Shown here: positions 1-8,181 of the stretch, piece by piece
Position numbering within the stretch: position 1 is the stretch's first letter
Layout of the letters: each line of letters begins with the position of its first letter
DNA from: JAUVXY01 sp964392345
Lineage (GTDB): Bacteria > Actinomycetota > Humimicrobiia > Humimicrobiales > Humimicrobiaceae
Direction: 5' to 3'
DNA length: 18,040 nucleotides
NCBI GenBank assembly: GCA_964392345.1
Contig: CAYMPQ010000033.1
Coordinates: 1 to 18,040 of the forward strand
Translations under genes and position numbers: made by a program
The notes under the pieces: generated by a model
Told to the model about the DNA's origin: nothing
The model's database searches: none
Seen by the model: only the letters and a program-made list of their open reading frames with translations

Positions 1-55
1 GCTCGTCGGGCTCATAACCCGAAGGTCATAGGTTCGAATCCTATCCCCGCTACCA
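1..55 (+). tRNA. Initiator tRNA-Met (CAT anticodon), 5' part cut off by window edge
   Basis: The window starts inside the D-arm region of a tRNA. The anticodon stem is TCGGG/CCCGA (6-10 with 18-22) around the loop CTCATAA, with anticodon CAT at 13-15. The three consecutive G-C pairs next to the anticodon loop are the hallmark of initiator tRNA. The T-arm is ATAGG-TTCGAAT-CCTAT (28-44). The acceptor 3' strand CCCCGCT is at 45-51, discriminator A at 52, and the CCA end is encoded at 53-55. No clear terminator hairpin follows. The missing 5' acceptor strand and D-arm lie to the left of the window. Confidence 0.95.
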
Positions 56-207
56 TAATTTATCTGAATTTCCTGCTCACAAATTTCGCAAAAAATTAAT
101 ATGTAAAAAATTGGCTATGCTAGTTATCTTTTACTCTGGTAAATTTATTTATAGGTGGACATAAAAGATATCTAATCAAAAAAAGAAATTCAGCAATATT
201 GCATGTT

Positions 208-684
208 ATGAAAGATAAAATTTTTGCAAGTACAAAGTTTAGGTTTTACAGTGTTAGGTCTTTTGTTTTTATAATATTTTTGGTTTTTTTATGCTCCATT
301 GTTTTTACTTCATGCACTCAGTATCAAGAAATTAAAAATTCTATTATTCATAAATTTGCACACGAAGAAGAGATGGATAATGCAGTAGAGGTGGTCAAAA
401 ATTTTTTTGATGCATTAATAGGTAAAGATTATGACAGTGCATATGAATACATTTGCAGCGAGGATAAAAAATATAGAACCCTGGAAGATTTTAACAATGA
501 TCTTGGCAATGTTACTGACATAACCTCAGTAGAGATCAACTGGGTGGAGGTTAAAAATAATATAGCTGTTGTTGGGATAGATTTAACTGACTTTTATGAT
601 GGAGAAGAAAAAATGTATAAAGACATTGAAGTTTCTCTTGTGAAAGAAGAGAATGGGAGCTGGAAGATAAAGTATTGGGATTAA
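208..684 (+). CDS. Small putative lipoprotein or anchored protein with NTF2/DUF4878-like domain
   Basis: This is a protein of about 158 residues that I do not recognise by name. Its N-terminus has basic residues followed by a hydrophobic stretch (about residues 18-33) ending in FTSC. That resembles a lipobox with Cys at about 36, but the Phe at position -3 is atypical, so lipidation is uncertain. The remaining part has alternating helix and strand character, with a VKNFFDAL segment, a DYDSAYEY segment and a C-terminal GSWKIKYWD. This is the pattern of NTF2-fold, DUF4878-type lipoproteins, which often bind unknown ligands outside the cell. I chose ATG 208. An in-frame TTG at 199 is possible, and neither has a good ribosome binding site. 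It lies between the tRNA and ymdB and may be cotranscribed with ymdB, whose start is 32 bases downstream. Confidence 0.72.
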   Translation: MKDKIFASTKFRFYSVRSFVFIIFLVFLCSIVFTSCTQYQEIKNSIIHKFAHEEEMDNAVEVVKNFFDALIGKDYDSAYEYICSEDKKYRTLEDFNNDLGNVTDITSVEINWVEVKNNIAVVGIDLTDFYDGEEKMYKDIEVSLVKEENGSWKIKYWD

Positions 685-716
685 GCAAATAATAAATTGT
701 TTTAGGAAGGTTAAAA

Positions 717-1517
717 TTGATAATATTATTTTTAGGTGATATTTTTGGAAAGCCCGGAAGAATTTGTGTTGAAAAGCAACTTTTGGAAATTATTAAAAGT
801 AATTCTGTAGATATTGTAATTGCAAATGGTGAAAATGCTGCTGGCGGTATGGGAATTACTCCGCGTATTTGCGATGATCTTCTCAATGTTGGTGTAGATA
901 TTGTTACTTCTGGAAATCATATTTACAAGAAAAGGGAAATATATGATTATCTGGAGCAGGAGCCAAGGCTGCTGAAACCTGCAAATTATCCTCCTGGTAC
1001 TCCCGGAAATGGATGTTACATATTATCTAATAAAAAAACAAAAGGCAGGAAAATAGCAGTCGCAAATATATGCGGCAGAGTTTTTCTGGATAATTTTGAT
1101 TGTCCATTTAGGAGCATTGACAAAATTATAAATTTTATAGGAGGCCAGACGCCAATAATAATTGTAGATTTCCATGCCGAAGTTACATCTGAGAAAGTAG
1201 CAATGGGATGGTTTTTGGATGGAAGGGTTAGCGCGGTTATTGGTACTCATACGCATATACAAACAGCAGATGAGAGGATACTGCCCAGGGGGACTGCCTA
1301 TATTACAGATGTTGGCATGGTTGGGCCAAGGGACTCAGTTATAGGGGTAAAAAAAGAAATAATTATAGAAAGATTTATAAATCATATGCCTCAAAAATTC
1401 GATGTAGCAACAGGTGATAATTGGATAAATGGGGTCTTAATTGATGTTGACGAAGATAGTGGTAAATCAAGGAGCATAACAAGAATAAACATGAAGGCAG
1501 ATATTGGTTTAATTTGA
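717..1517 (+). CDS. ymdB: YmdB-family metallophosphoesterase (2',3'-cyclic nucleotide phosphodiesterase)
   Basis: The 266-residue protein has the full length of the YmdB/TIGR00282 family, cytoplasmic binuclear-metal phosphodiesterases that act on 2',3'-cyclic nucleotides. In Bacillus they influence biofilm and motility decisions. The visible metal-site motifs are GDIFGKPGR with D8, NGEN with E39 and N40, GNH with N67 and H68, DFHAE with H153, and GTHTH with H178 and H180. These match the known ligand set of the family. Translation starts at TTG 717: an AGGAAGG ribosome binding site sits at 704-710 and the family N-terminus (MIILFLGDIFGKPGR) begins exactly there. The stop overlaps an open TTG of the tilS frame, and tilS follows closely, so the two are likely cotranscribed. 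Family assignment is firm, the physiological role here is not known. Confidence 0.93.
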   Translation: MIILFLGDIFGKPGRICVEKQLLEIIKSNSVDIVIANGENAAGGMGITPRICDDLLNVGVDIVTSGNHIYKKREIYDYLEQEPRLLKPANYPPGTPGNGCYILSNKKTKGRKIAVANICGRVFLDNFDCPFRSIDKIINFIGGQTPIIIVDFHAEVTSEKVAMGWFLDGRVSAVIGTHTHIQTADERILPRGTAYITDVGMVGPRDSVIGVKKEIIIERFINHMPQKFDVATGDNWINGVLIDVDEDSGKSRSITRINMKADIGLI

Positions 1518-1558
1518 TTTTAATATCTGTATGTTTGCCGGGTGGGAAGAGTTTTAAG

Positions 1559-3070
1559 ATGGAACCAGAAAACAGTGAAGATATATTTAAAAGCAAGATT
1601 ATCAGTAACGTAACAAAAACTATAGATTGTTTTAATATGCTAAATGAAGGCGACAGGGTCCTTGTTTCGGTATCAGGCGGACCTGATTCTACATTCCTGA
1701 CTTATGTATTGCATTATTTAAAGGCAAGGATGGGCCTGACTCTATTTGGTTTTCACCTTGATCACATGACAAGAAATGGTGAATCAGGCAAAGATGCATT
1801 ATTTGTAAAAGATTTGTGCAGGAAAATGAATATTGAGCTAATAAAGAAAAAAGTAGATGTAAAAAAGTGGTGCAGAGAGAATAAAAAAACATTTCAAGAA
1901 GGAGCAAGGGTATTAAGAGCTAAAATGCTGGCTGAGGCGTCTGCGCAGCTTGGCACAGATAAAATTGCAGTTGGCCATAATGCAGATGATAACATAGAGA
2001 CCTTTCTCATGCGCCTAATAAGGGGGGCAGGAGTCAGAGGGCTTGCCGGGATAAAGCCTGTGGATGGGAAATTTATAAGGCCTCTTATTAACACATACAG
2101 AGAAGATATAGTTAAATTTTTAAAAAAAAATAAAATACCATATTGCATAGACAAGACTAATATAGAAAATATCTATTTCAGAAATAAAATTAGAAACACG
2201 CTGGTTCCATTTATAATGGACAATTTCCTGAGTGCTTTTAAGAAAAATGTGCTAAGGTCTATTGAAATTTTGAGATGTGAGGATGACTTTATAACGAGCT
2301 ATTCAGAAAGTAAATTAAATAAAATAGCAGCTTTTTATAAAAGCGTTGATAATGAAAGCACAGCTTGTGTAAAAATTCCTGTTGAAAAATTAGATACTCT
2401 TGGGGATGCTGTAAAAAGAAGAGTTTTGCTGTGCAGTATAGAGAAAGTCAAAGGGGATTTAGAAAATGTTAAATCCAGGAATGTTGAAGATATTATAAAA
2501 ATTTTAAATATTGGTGGGGAAAGTAAAAATGTTTGCGTACGTGGAAAAATAAAAGCAGCCAAAGAAGGCAAATATATATATGTGTATAGTGTAGAAGGCA
2601 TTAAAAAATTGCCTGGCAGGCTAAAATGGCTTGCAGCAGATAGAGATGAAGAAAATGGCAGTTTTACAGAAGAAGAACAGATAGAGGTTGGCAAGAAAAA
2701 AAGATACGAAAAGTTTGAAACAGAGCTGCTTTCTAAAATTTTAGATGTAAGTGGAAAGAATCTAAATTTTTCTTGCATGGACAATATAGGTAATACGGAG
2801 GCTTATCTGGATTATGATAAAATAAAATTTCCAGTTAGGGTGAGAAGGTGGAAAAGGGGGGATAAATTTTATCCATTAGGTATGATGAAAGAAAAAAAGC
2901 TTCATGACTTTTTTATTGATTGTAAAGTACCGAAACATTTACGAAAGATGGTTCCGATATTTTTAGATAAAGAAAAAATAATATGGGTTGGAAAGTACAG
3001 GATTGATGACAGGGCTAAAATGTCATCTTCAACCTGCAAAGTTTTGTATTTAAGGTTATTTAGCAATTAA
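1559..3070 (+). CDS. tilS: tRNA(Ile)-lysidine synthase TilS
   Basis: TilS uses ATP to attach lysine to C34 of the CAU-anticodon tRNA-Ile, which switches its decoding from AUG to AUA. The N-terminal N-type ATP-pyrophosphatase domain shows the PP-loop SGGPDS (about residues 39-44), then FHLDHMTR and GHNADDNIETFLMRLIRGAG, which are the diagnostic TilS motifs. A linker and middle domain follow. The C-terminal TilS domain shows RRWKRGDKFYPLGM and KLHDFFIDCKVP, then WVGKYRIDDRAK. The length of about 503 residues is slightly long compared with most (430-470), due to charged insertions in the middle. The frame is open from TTG 1514, but ATG 1559 is preceded by a GGTGGGAAGAG stretch and gives a usual start. 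It precedes hpt and ftsH in the classic order. Confidence 0.93.
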   Translation: MEPENSEDIFKSKIISNVTKTIDCFNMLNEGDRVLVSVSGGPDSTFLTYVLHYLKARMGLTLFGFHLDHMTRNGESGKDALFVKDLCRKMNIELIKKKVDVKKWCRENKKTFQEGARVLRAKMLAEASAQLGTDKIAVGHNADDNIETFLMRLIRGAGVRGLAGIKPVDGKFIRPLINTYREDIVKFLKKNKIPYCIDKTNIENIYFRNKIRNTLVPFIMDNFLSAFKKNVLRSIEILRCEDDFITSYSESKLNKIAAFYKSVDNESTACVKIPVEKLDTLGDAVKRRVLLCSIEKVKGDLENVKSRNVEDIIKILNIGGESKNVCVRGKIKAAKEGKYIYVYSVEGIKKLPGRLKWLAADRDEENGSFTEEEQIEVGKKKRYEKFETELLSKILDVSGKNLNFSCMDNIGNTEAYLDYDKIKFPVRVRRWKRGDKFYPLGMMKEKKLHDFFIDCKVPKHLRKMVPIFLDKEKIIWVGKYRIDDRAKMSSSTCKVLYLRLFSN

Positions 3071-3086
3071 ATTAAGGTGGGGGTTT

Positions 3087-3620
3087 ATGGACAGTGATAA
3101 TAAAATAAAAGTATTAATAAGTGAAGAAGAGTTGTTGAAAAAAGTAAGAGAGCTGGGCCAAAAAATTACAAATGATTATAAAGGCATTCCCCCGGTACTG
3201 ATTGCAATACTGAAGGGTTCTTTTATATTTGTGGCTGATATATGCAGGGAAATAAATCTGCCGATCACATTTGATTTTATGGCAGTCTCTAGTTATGGAA
3301 ATTCTAAAGTCAGCTCAGGAGTGGTAAGGATTACAAAGGATTTAGATTTTAACATAGAGGGCAAAGACATAATTATTATTGAGGATATAATTGACTCTGG
3401 CAGAACTCTCAATTATTTAATTAAAAATTTAGAAGCAAGAAATCCTAAAAGTATAGAAGTTTGTGCGCTTTTAGATAAAGATGTCCCAAGAAAAACGAAA
3501 AACAAAGTAAAATACAAAGGATTTGATATACCAAACAAGTTTGTTATAGGATACGGGCTTGATGCAGCTGAGAAATATAGAAATTTACCTTACATAGGAT
3601 ACATTGAGGACGAAGAATAA
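3087..3620 (+). CDS. hpt: Hypoxanthine phosphoribosyltransferase
   Basis: This purine-salvage enzyme makes IMP (and usually GMP) from hypoxanthine or guanine and PRPP in the cytosol. The 177-residue length is typical. The PRPP loop is IIIIEDIIDSGRT (95-107), containing the metal-binding E99/D100 pair and the catalytic-base Asp103. An upstream LKGSFIFVADI segment (42-52) holds the conserved cis-peptide LKG loop. The C-terminal base-binding part reads FVIGYGLDAAEKYRNLPYIG. Start ATG 3087 has AGGTGGGGG at 3075-3083, a strong though closely spaced ribosome binding site. It follows tilS by 16 bases and is surely in the same transcript. ftsH comes 325 bases later. Confidence 0.95.
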   Translation: MDSDNKIKVLISEEELLKKVRELGQKITNDYKGIPPVLIAILKGSFIFVADICREINLPITFDFMAVSSYGNSKVSSGVVRITKDLDFNIEGKDIIIIEDIIDSGRTLNYLIKNLEARNPKSIEVCALLDKDVPRKTKNKVKYKGFDIPNKFVIGYGLDAAEKYRNLPYIGYIEDEE

Positions 3621-3945
3621 GTTCATTGCAGCAGGCCTGCCTTGTTTGACAAATTGCCTCTATCAATTATAAGTTAGAGCTATAGATATGTGGGGATTTT
3701 GTGATAACCAGGAAACTATAGGCATATCACCTAAGATGTTTGAAGATGGGTCATTTATTTAACCTTCCCGTTAGAAATGAATATCAAAAAAATGTTAGAT
3801 TAACTAAAATCCAAAGTAAAACACGGAGAAACTGCAGAAGGATGCCTTCGTTTTTCTATTTTATTATAATAATATATAGTATAATCTATGTGCGAATATT
3901 TGTTTTAGTTGTTGGAAAATGATGAAGTATTAATAAAGGAGCTGT
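3621..3945 (+). other. Intergenic region hpt-ftsH, no convincing gene
   Basis: These 325 bases have an open frame of 60 codons (TTG 3740 to 3922), but its composition, lack of a ribosome binding site and hydrophobic AT-derived tail argue against a real gene. Two structures are visible. The arms GTGATA (3701-3706) and TATCAC (3725-3730) can pair, with an inner CC/GG. A hairpin plus T-run follows at 3837-3855. After it the AT-rich stretch contains a perfect TATAAT at 3880-3885, but I find no matching -35 box 16-18 bases upstream. Together this looks like the end of the hpt transcript and a weak promoter or leader for ftsH. Confidence 0.5.
3837..3857 (+). terminator. Possible weak intrinsic terminator or attenuator before ftsH
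   Basis: GAAGG (3837-3841), loop ATG, CCTTC (3845-3849), then GTTTTTCT. The stem is only 5 bp with a tight 3-base loop. Flanking AGAAA (3827-3831) could extend the pairing with TTTCT but would consume part of the T-run. It could end the tilS-hpt transcript or act in the ftsH leader. Confidence 0.35.
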
Positions 3946-5883
3946 TTGAATTTGAATAATAAAAATTTTAAAAGTAATAAAAATTTTAAAAACATAGCGC
4001 TGTTAATATTATTGATAGTTGTAATGTTTTTTATTTTTAGGAATCCACTTTTTTTGTCTCCCCCGGTACAGGAATTTACTTTAAATGAATTTGTTGAAAA
4101 AGTTAAAAATAATGAGATTAACACCTCTGTCCCTCTGATTGTTAAGGGAGAAGACAAAATAATAAACGGAGAACTTAAAGATGGGACTAATTTTAAAGTT
4201 TTCTTTTTAGATAATTATGATGTTGCCCAGATTTTATTGGATGAGGGCATACCATTTAAAGTAGACAATCAGCAGCAATCTGTCTGGATACAAATACTGA
4301 TTGGCGCCTTACCTTTTATAATAATGTTTGGATTAATTTTCTTTATGATGAACCAGCTTCAGGGCGGCGGGTCTAAAGTTCTGCAGTTTGGCAAGAGTAA
4401 AGCAAGACTGGCCAATAAAGGAAAAGACAGGGTTACTTTTAAAGATGTGGCCGGTGTTGATGAAGCAGTAGAAGAGCTGAAGGAAATAGAGGAATTTTTA
4501 GAAAAGCCTAAAAAATTCAAAGCAATGGGTGCAAAGATTCCAAAGGGCGTTCTGCTTTATGGTCCGCCCGGCACAGGCAAGACACTTTTGGCAAGGGCAG
4601 TAGCAGGAGAGGCTGGCGTGCCTTTTTTTAGTATTAGTGGTTCGGAGTTTGTAGAGATGTTTGTTGGAGTTGGAGCATCAAGAGTAAGAGACCTTTTTGC
4701 GCAGGCTAAAGCCAGTCAGCCATCAATTATATTTATGGATGAAATAGATGCTGTTGGCAGGCATAGAGGGGCAGGCCTTGGCGGGGGCCATGATGAAAGG
4801 GAACAAACATTAAATCAGCTACTTGTGGAAATGGATGGATTTGATATAGACAGCACTGTAATTTTGATAGCTGCTACCAACAGGCCTGACATTCTGGATC
4901 CTGCGCTTCTAAGGCCGGGAAGATTTGACAGGCAGATAGTTGTAGATAGGCCTGATCTGCTGGGACGGGAAAAAATACTGGAAATACATGCCAAAGGAAA
5001 ACCTCTTGCTAAAAATGTAAATTTAAAAACTATTGCCAAGCAAACGCCGGGGTTTACAGGTGCTGATTTGGCAAATCTTTTTAATGAAGCTTCCCTTTTG
5101 GCTGCAAGGCATAATAAGAATAAAGTAAGTAAATTCGAAATAGAAGAAGCTGTGGAAAGAGTTATAGCAGGACCAGAGAAAAAGACCAGAGTGATATCAG
5201 AAGGTGAGAAAAAAGTAATTGCCTATCATGAATCCGGGCATGCACTGCTTTCATATATTTTGCCTCATACTGACCCGATCCACAAAATATCTATTATTTC
5301 AAGGGGCGGAGCATTAGGATATGTCATCACCCTTCCAGAAGAAGACAGATATTTAAAATCTAAAAATGAGCTTTTGGACAATGTCACACAGCTTTTGGGC
5401 GGGAGAGTAAGTGAAGAGATGACTTTTGAGGATGTTACATCAGGAGCCCAAAATGACCTGGAAAGAGCTACAAAAATAGCAAGAAGGATGGTTACTGAAT
5501 TTGGCATGAGTAAAAAGCTAGGTCCAATTACTTTTAAGAGCGGGGAGGATGAAATATTTTTAGGCAAAGAAATTGTTTCCAGGCCTCATTATAGCGATAA
5601 GACAGCTGCTGAAATAGATGAAGAAGTTCATAAAATTATAGAGGATTGTTATGACAATGCAAAAGAAATACTTACAAAAAATAAGAGTGCGTTAGCCAAG
5701 CTTGCTGATAAACTGATGGAAAAAGAGACTTTAAGCCGGGAAGAAGTAACTAAAATACTTAGCAAGGTTAAGAGTAAAAAAAATAGTAAGCTATCGAAAC
5801 CAGAACTGGAAAAGAAACCTGCTAAAACAAGGGCCAGAAAATCCGAGAAAGTAAAAGTTTCTAAGGAAGCTGCTAAAAAATAA
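3946..5883 (+). CDS. ftsH: ATP-dependent zinc metalloprotease FtsH
   Basis: FtsH is a hexameric membrane AAA+ protease that degrades misfolded membrane proteins and selected regulators. The order is: transmembrane segment (about residues 17-31), short extracytoplasmic domain (about 35-112), second transmembrane segment (about 114-135), AAA+ domain with Walker A GPPGTGKT (206-213), Walker B IIFMDE (261-266) and the SRH region around TNRPDILDPALLRPGRFDR (311-329). Then comes the zinc protease domain with HESGH (428-432) and the third ligand Asp504 in GAQNDLERAT. All catalytic residues are present. The C-terminal tail (about 605-645) is Lys/Ala rich and low complexity. The start is TTG: AAGGAG at 3936-3941 lies 4 bases before TTG 3946 and 10 before TTG 3952, so either may be used. 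It is placed after hpt, as in many Gram-positive genomes. Confidence 0.96.
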   Translation: MNLNNKNFKSNKNFKNIALLILLIVVMFFIFRNPLFLSPPVQEFTLNEFVEKVKNNEINTSVPLIVKGEDKIINGELKDGTNFKVFFLDNYDVAQILLDEGIPFKVDNQQQSVWIQILIGALPFIIMFGLIFFMMNQLQGGGSKVLQFGKSKARLANKGKDRVTFKDVAGVDEAVEELKEIEEFLEKPKKFKAMGAKIPKGVLLYGPPGTGKTLLARAVAGEAGVPFFSISGSEFVEMFVGVGASRVRDLFAQAKASQPSIIFMDEIDAVGRHRGAGLGGGHDEREQTLNQLLVEMDGFDIDSTVILIAATNRPDILDPALLRPGRFDRQIVVDRPDLLGREKILEIHAKGKPLAKNVNLKTIAKQTPGFTGADLANLFNEASLLAARHNKNKVSKFEIEEAVERVIAGPEKKTRVISEGEKKVIAYHESGHALLSYILPHTDPIHKISIISRGGALGYVITLPEEDRYLKSKNELLDNVTQLLGGRVSEEMTFEDVTSGAQNDLERATKIARRMVTEFGMSKKLGPITFKSGEDEIFLGKEIVSRPHYSDKTAAEIDEEVHKIIEDCYDNAKEILTKNKSALAKLADKLMEKETLSREEVTKILSKVKSKKNSKLSKPELEKKPAKTRARKSEKVKVSKEAAKK

Positions 5884-5972
5884 TATTTTCACAGGATCAT
5901 TAATTAGGTTTACTAATTCTAATGGAGCACCTTTTGTTAAAATTATTTGTGCGATAAATATGAAGGGCAAAG

Positions 5973-7010
5973 ATGAAAGGTAAAATGAAGGCTCAGCTTT
6001 TTTATGGGGCTGAAGATGTAAGATACTCAAGTACAGACATACCGAAAATAAATGATGGCGAAGCACTGGTTAAAATAAGAAGCGCTCTCACATGCGGCTC
6101 AGATCTAAAAACTTACAGAAGAGGCCATCCAACTATGATAGAGGAAGGATCGGTGTTCGGCCATGAGTGGGCAGGAGATATTGTAGAGGTAGGGAAAAAT
6201 GTAGATAATTTCAAAGTAGGAGACAGGGTCGTTGCTGTCAACAGCGCGCCTTGTTTTAAGTGTTACTACTGTAAATTAGAGCGGTATTCCATGTGTGAAA
6301 ATATCGTATATAATAATGGGGCATATGCAGAATATATAAAAATACCATCAAGCATTCTAAAGATAAACACATATAAGATACCGGATGGCGTTGAATATAA
6401 AGAAGCAGCCCTGTTGGAACCACTGGCGTGCGTAGTGCATGGAATAGAGGAGTCAAACATTGAAGCGGGAGATGTGGTAGCTGTTAATGGCGCGGGACCC
6501 ATTGGTCTTATGTTTGTAGCTCTGGCAAAACTAAAAGGTGCAGTTGTTATATCTTCAGATTTATCTAACGAGAGGCTTGCTTACGCTAAGAACTTTGGAG
6601 CTGACTTTACTATTAATGCATCCGAGGTATCTGATCAGGTACAGGCAGTCAAAGACCTAACCGAAGGAGGCAAAGGAGTAGATGTTGCGATTGATGCAAC
6701 TGGTTTTCCGAAAGTTTGGGAGGCAACGGTACTTATGGGCAGGAAAGGGGCAACTATAAATCTCTTTGGTGGGTGCAAATCCGGCACTTCAATAAATATA
6801 GATACCGGGCTTCTTCATTACTGCGAGCTTACTATAAAAGGCGTATATCACCATACGCCTTGTTATGTCAAAAAAGCTTTTAAGTTGATTGCGTCAGGAC
6901 AAATAAATTCAGCTGGATTTATAACGGCTGACATGCCGCTGGAAAAGGTGGTAGATGCTTTGGAGCTTATGGATTTGCAAAAAGGCATAAAATATAATAT
7001 CACTACTTAA
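5973..7010 (+). CDS. Zinc-dependent MDR dehydrogenase (sorbitol/threonine dehydrogenase-like), first of pair
   Basis: This is a medium-chain dehydrogenase that likely oxidises a polyol or sugar alcohol with NAD+, exact substrate unknown. Catalytic zinc ligands are C41 (CGSD), H64-E65 (GHEWAG) and E149 (LLEPLACVVHG). The structural zinc site is C94, C97, C100, C108. The Rossmann motif GAGPIG is at 173-178, and Asp196 at the end of the second strand favours NAD over NADP. Length (345) is normal. ATG 5973 has a GAAGGG site 5 bases upstream. ATG 5985 would give the usual family start MKAQLFYG and is equally possible. It starts 89 bases after ftsH, in a gap with a 6-bp hairpin (5902-5918) and no strong promoter. 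Ten bases separate it from its paralogue downstream. The pair interrupts the usual ftsH-folE adjacency. Confidence 0.88.
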   Translation: MKGKMKAQLFYGAEDVRYSSTDIPKINDGEALVKIRSALTCGSDLKTYRRGHPTMIEEGSVFGHEWAGDIVEVGKNVDNFKVGDRVVAVNSAPCFKCYYCKLERYSMCENIVYNNGAYAEYIKIPSSILKINTYKIPDGVEYKEAALLEPLACVVHGIEESNIEAGDVVAVNGAGPIGLMFVALAKLKGAVVISSDLSNERLAYAKNFGADFTINASEVSDQVQAVKDLTEGGKGVDVAIDATGFPKVWEATVLMGRKGATINLFGGCKSGTSINIDTGLLHYCELTIKGVYHHTPCYVKKAFKLIASGQINSAGFITADMPLEKVVDALELMDLQKGIKYNITT

Positions 7011-7020
7011 ATCTATCACT

Positions 7021-8037
7021 ATGAAGGCACTGCTTTGCTACAACCAAAATACATTTAAGATAGAAGATATTGATAAACCAAGCCTCTCAGATAGCGACAT
7101 GCTTGTAGAGATGATATATACCGGGCTCTGCGGATCTGATATTATAAAGATATTTGATGCCAGTAATAAAAAACCTGCAGTATACGGGCATGAATTTGTA
7201 GGCAGGGTAGTAGAAAAAGGTAAAAATGTATCTAAATTTGATGTAGGAGATATTGTTGCTGCAGCTCATCATATACCATGCTACAAATGCCACTACTGCA
7301 CACACGGCAACTATTCCATGTGCAGGCACTTTAAGGAAACCAATATTTATCCCGGAGCATTCAGCCAGTTTATAAGATTATCGACAGAACACATAGAACA
7401 TACCACCTTTAAACTTCCAGAAAATCAGGATATAAGGGAAGCCATATTTATTGAACCACTTGCATGCTGCATAAGAGCAATGGAAAGGGTTAAATTCATG
7501 AAAGGAGATGTTTTTAGCGTAGTTGGGGCAGGTGCGATGGGTATATTATTCGTGCAGCTTATCAGACTTTTTGGCTGCAAGGCCGTAGCTATTGATATTG
7601 ATGATAAAAGACTCAGTCTTGCAAAGAAGCTGGGAGCTTATCATGTAGTTAACCCTTCAAAATCAGATATTTTAGCCAGTATTAGAAAAATAACTGATAT
7701 AGGTATTGATACTGTTGTACTTACTGTTACTAACAAATATACACTGAGCGATGCGCTATCATATATCCGTGATGGCGGATGCATAAATGTTTTTGGTGTT
7801 TCAGACAAAGACAGCTGTATCCCAATAGATTTTGAGAAGTTGTACAAAAGGGAGGCAACAATTAAAAGTACATATTCAGCTACTCCTGAAACGCTAAAAA
7901 AAGCTTATGATATTATTATAAATAAAAAAATAAATGTTTCTCCTCTTATATCTGAAGTGATGAATTTATCAAATTTTAAAACAGGGTTGGATTTGATGTT
8001 AAACAGAAAGCTTTATAAGGCGATATTCCAGCTCTAA
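7021..8037 (+). CDS. Zinc-dependent MDR dehydrogenase, second of pair
   Basis: This 338-residue paralogue of the preceding gene keeps every key residue. Catalytic zinc ligands are C37 (CGSD), H57-E58 (GHEFVG) and E145 (FIEPLACC). The structural zinc site is C87, C90, C93, C101. The nucleotide-binding motif GAGAMG is at 169-174, with Asp192 suggesting NAD. The proteins share the same motif spacing but differ clearly elsewhere, so this is an old duplication or two separately acquired homologues. They probably act on related substrates or on successive steps of one pathway. There is no clear ribosome binding site before ATG 7021 and only 10 bases after the previous stop, so translation is probably coupled. 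No kinase, transporter or sugar enzyme lies nearby to indicate a substrate. Confidence 0.87.
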   Translation: MKALLCYNQNTFKIEDIDKPSLSDSDMLVEMIYTGLCGSDIIKIFDASNKKPAVYGHEFVGRVVEKGKNVSKFDVGDIVAAAHHIPCYKCHYCTHGNYSMCRHFKETNIYPGAFSQFIRLSTEHIEHTTFKLPENQDIREAIFIEPLACCIRAMERVKFMKGDVFSVVGAGAMGILFVQLIRLFGCKAVAIDIDDKRLSLAKKLGAYHVVNPSKSDILASIRKITDIGIDTVVLTVTNKYTLSDALSYIRDGGCINVFGVSDKDSCIPIDFEKLYKREATIKSTYSATPETLKKAYDIIINKKINVSPLISEVMNLSNFKTGLDLMLNRKLYKAIFQL

Positions 8038-8128
8038 AAATGTAATTAGTTTTTGGCAATCAGTTTAAATCTTATTTTCACCTAATCCCGGTAAGTGTTA
8101 TTTTGAAGTAAATGCTATTGTGGTAAAG

Positions 8129-8137
8129 TGGTATAAT
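8129..8137 (+). promoter_or_regulatory. Extended -10 promoter for the folate operon
   Basis: TGG-TATAAT: a perfect -10 hexamer at 8132-8137 preceded by TGn at 8129-8131. No good -35 lies at 16-18 bases; TTGAAG at 8103-8108 is 23 bases away, too far. An extended -10 promoter does not need one. Transcription would begin near 8144, about 38 bases before folE, leaving no room for a riboswitch. Confidence 0.5.
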
Positions 8138-8181
8138 TAATTTTCATATTTGAATATAAATTTAGATCAGGAGTTTTACTG

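Noticed and set aside
3740..3922. 60-codon open frame between hpt and ftsH
   Set aside because: TTG start without ribosome binding site, low-complexity AT-derived C-terminus, overlaps a hairpin plus T-run, and no family resemblance.
5934..5960. TTGTTA and TAAATA as a promoter for the first dehydrogenase
   Set aside because: Spacing of only 15 bases and a weak -10; not better than chance in such AT-rich DNA.
8103..8137. TTGAAG with TATAAT as a standard -35/-10 promoter before folE
   Set aside because: The spacing is 23 bases, too long. Kept only as an extended -10 promoter.
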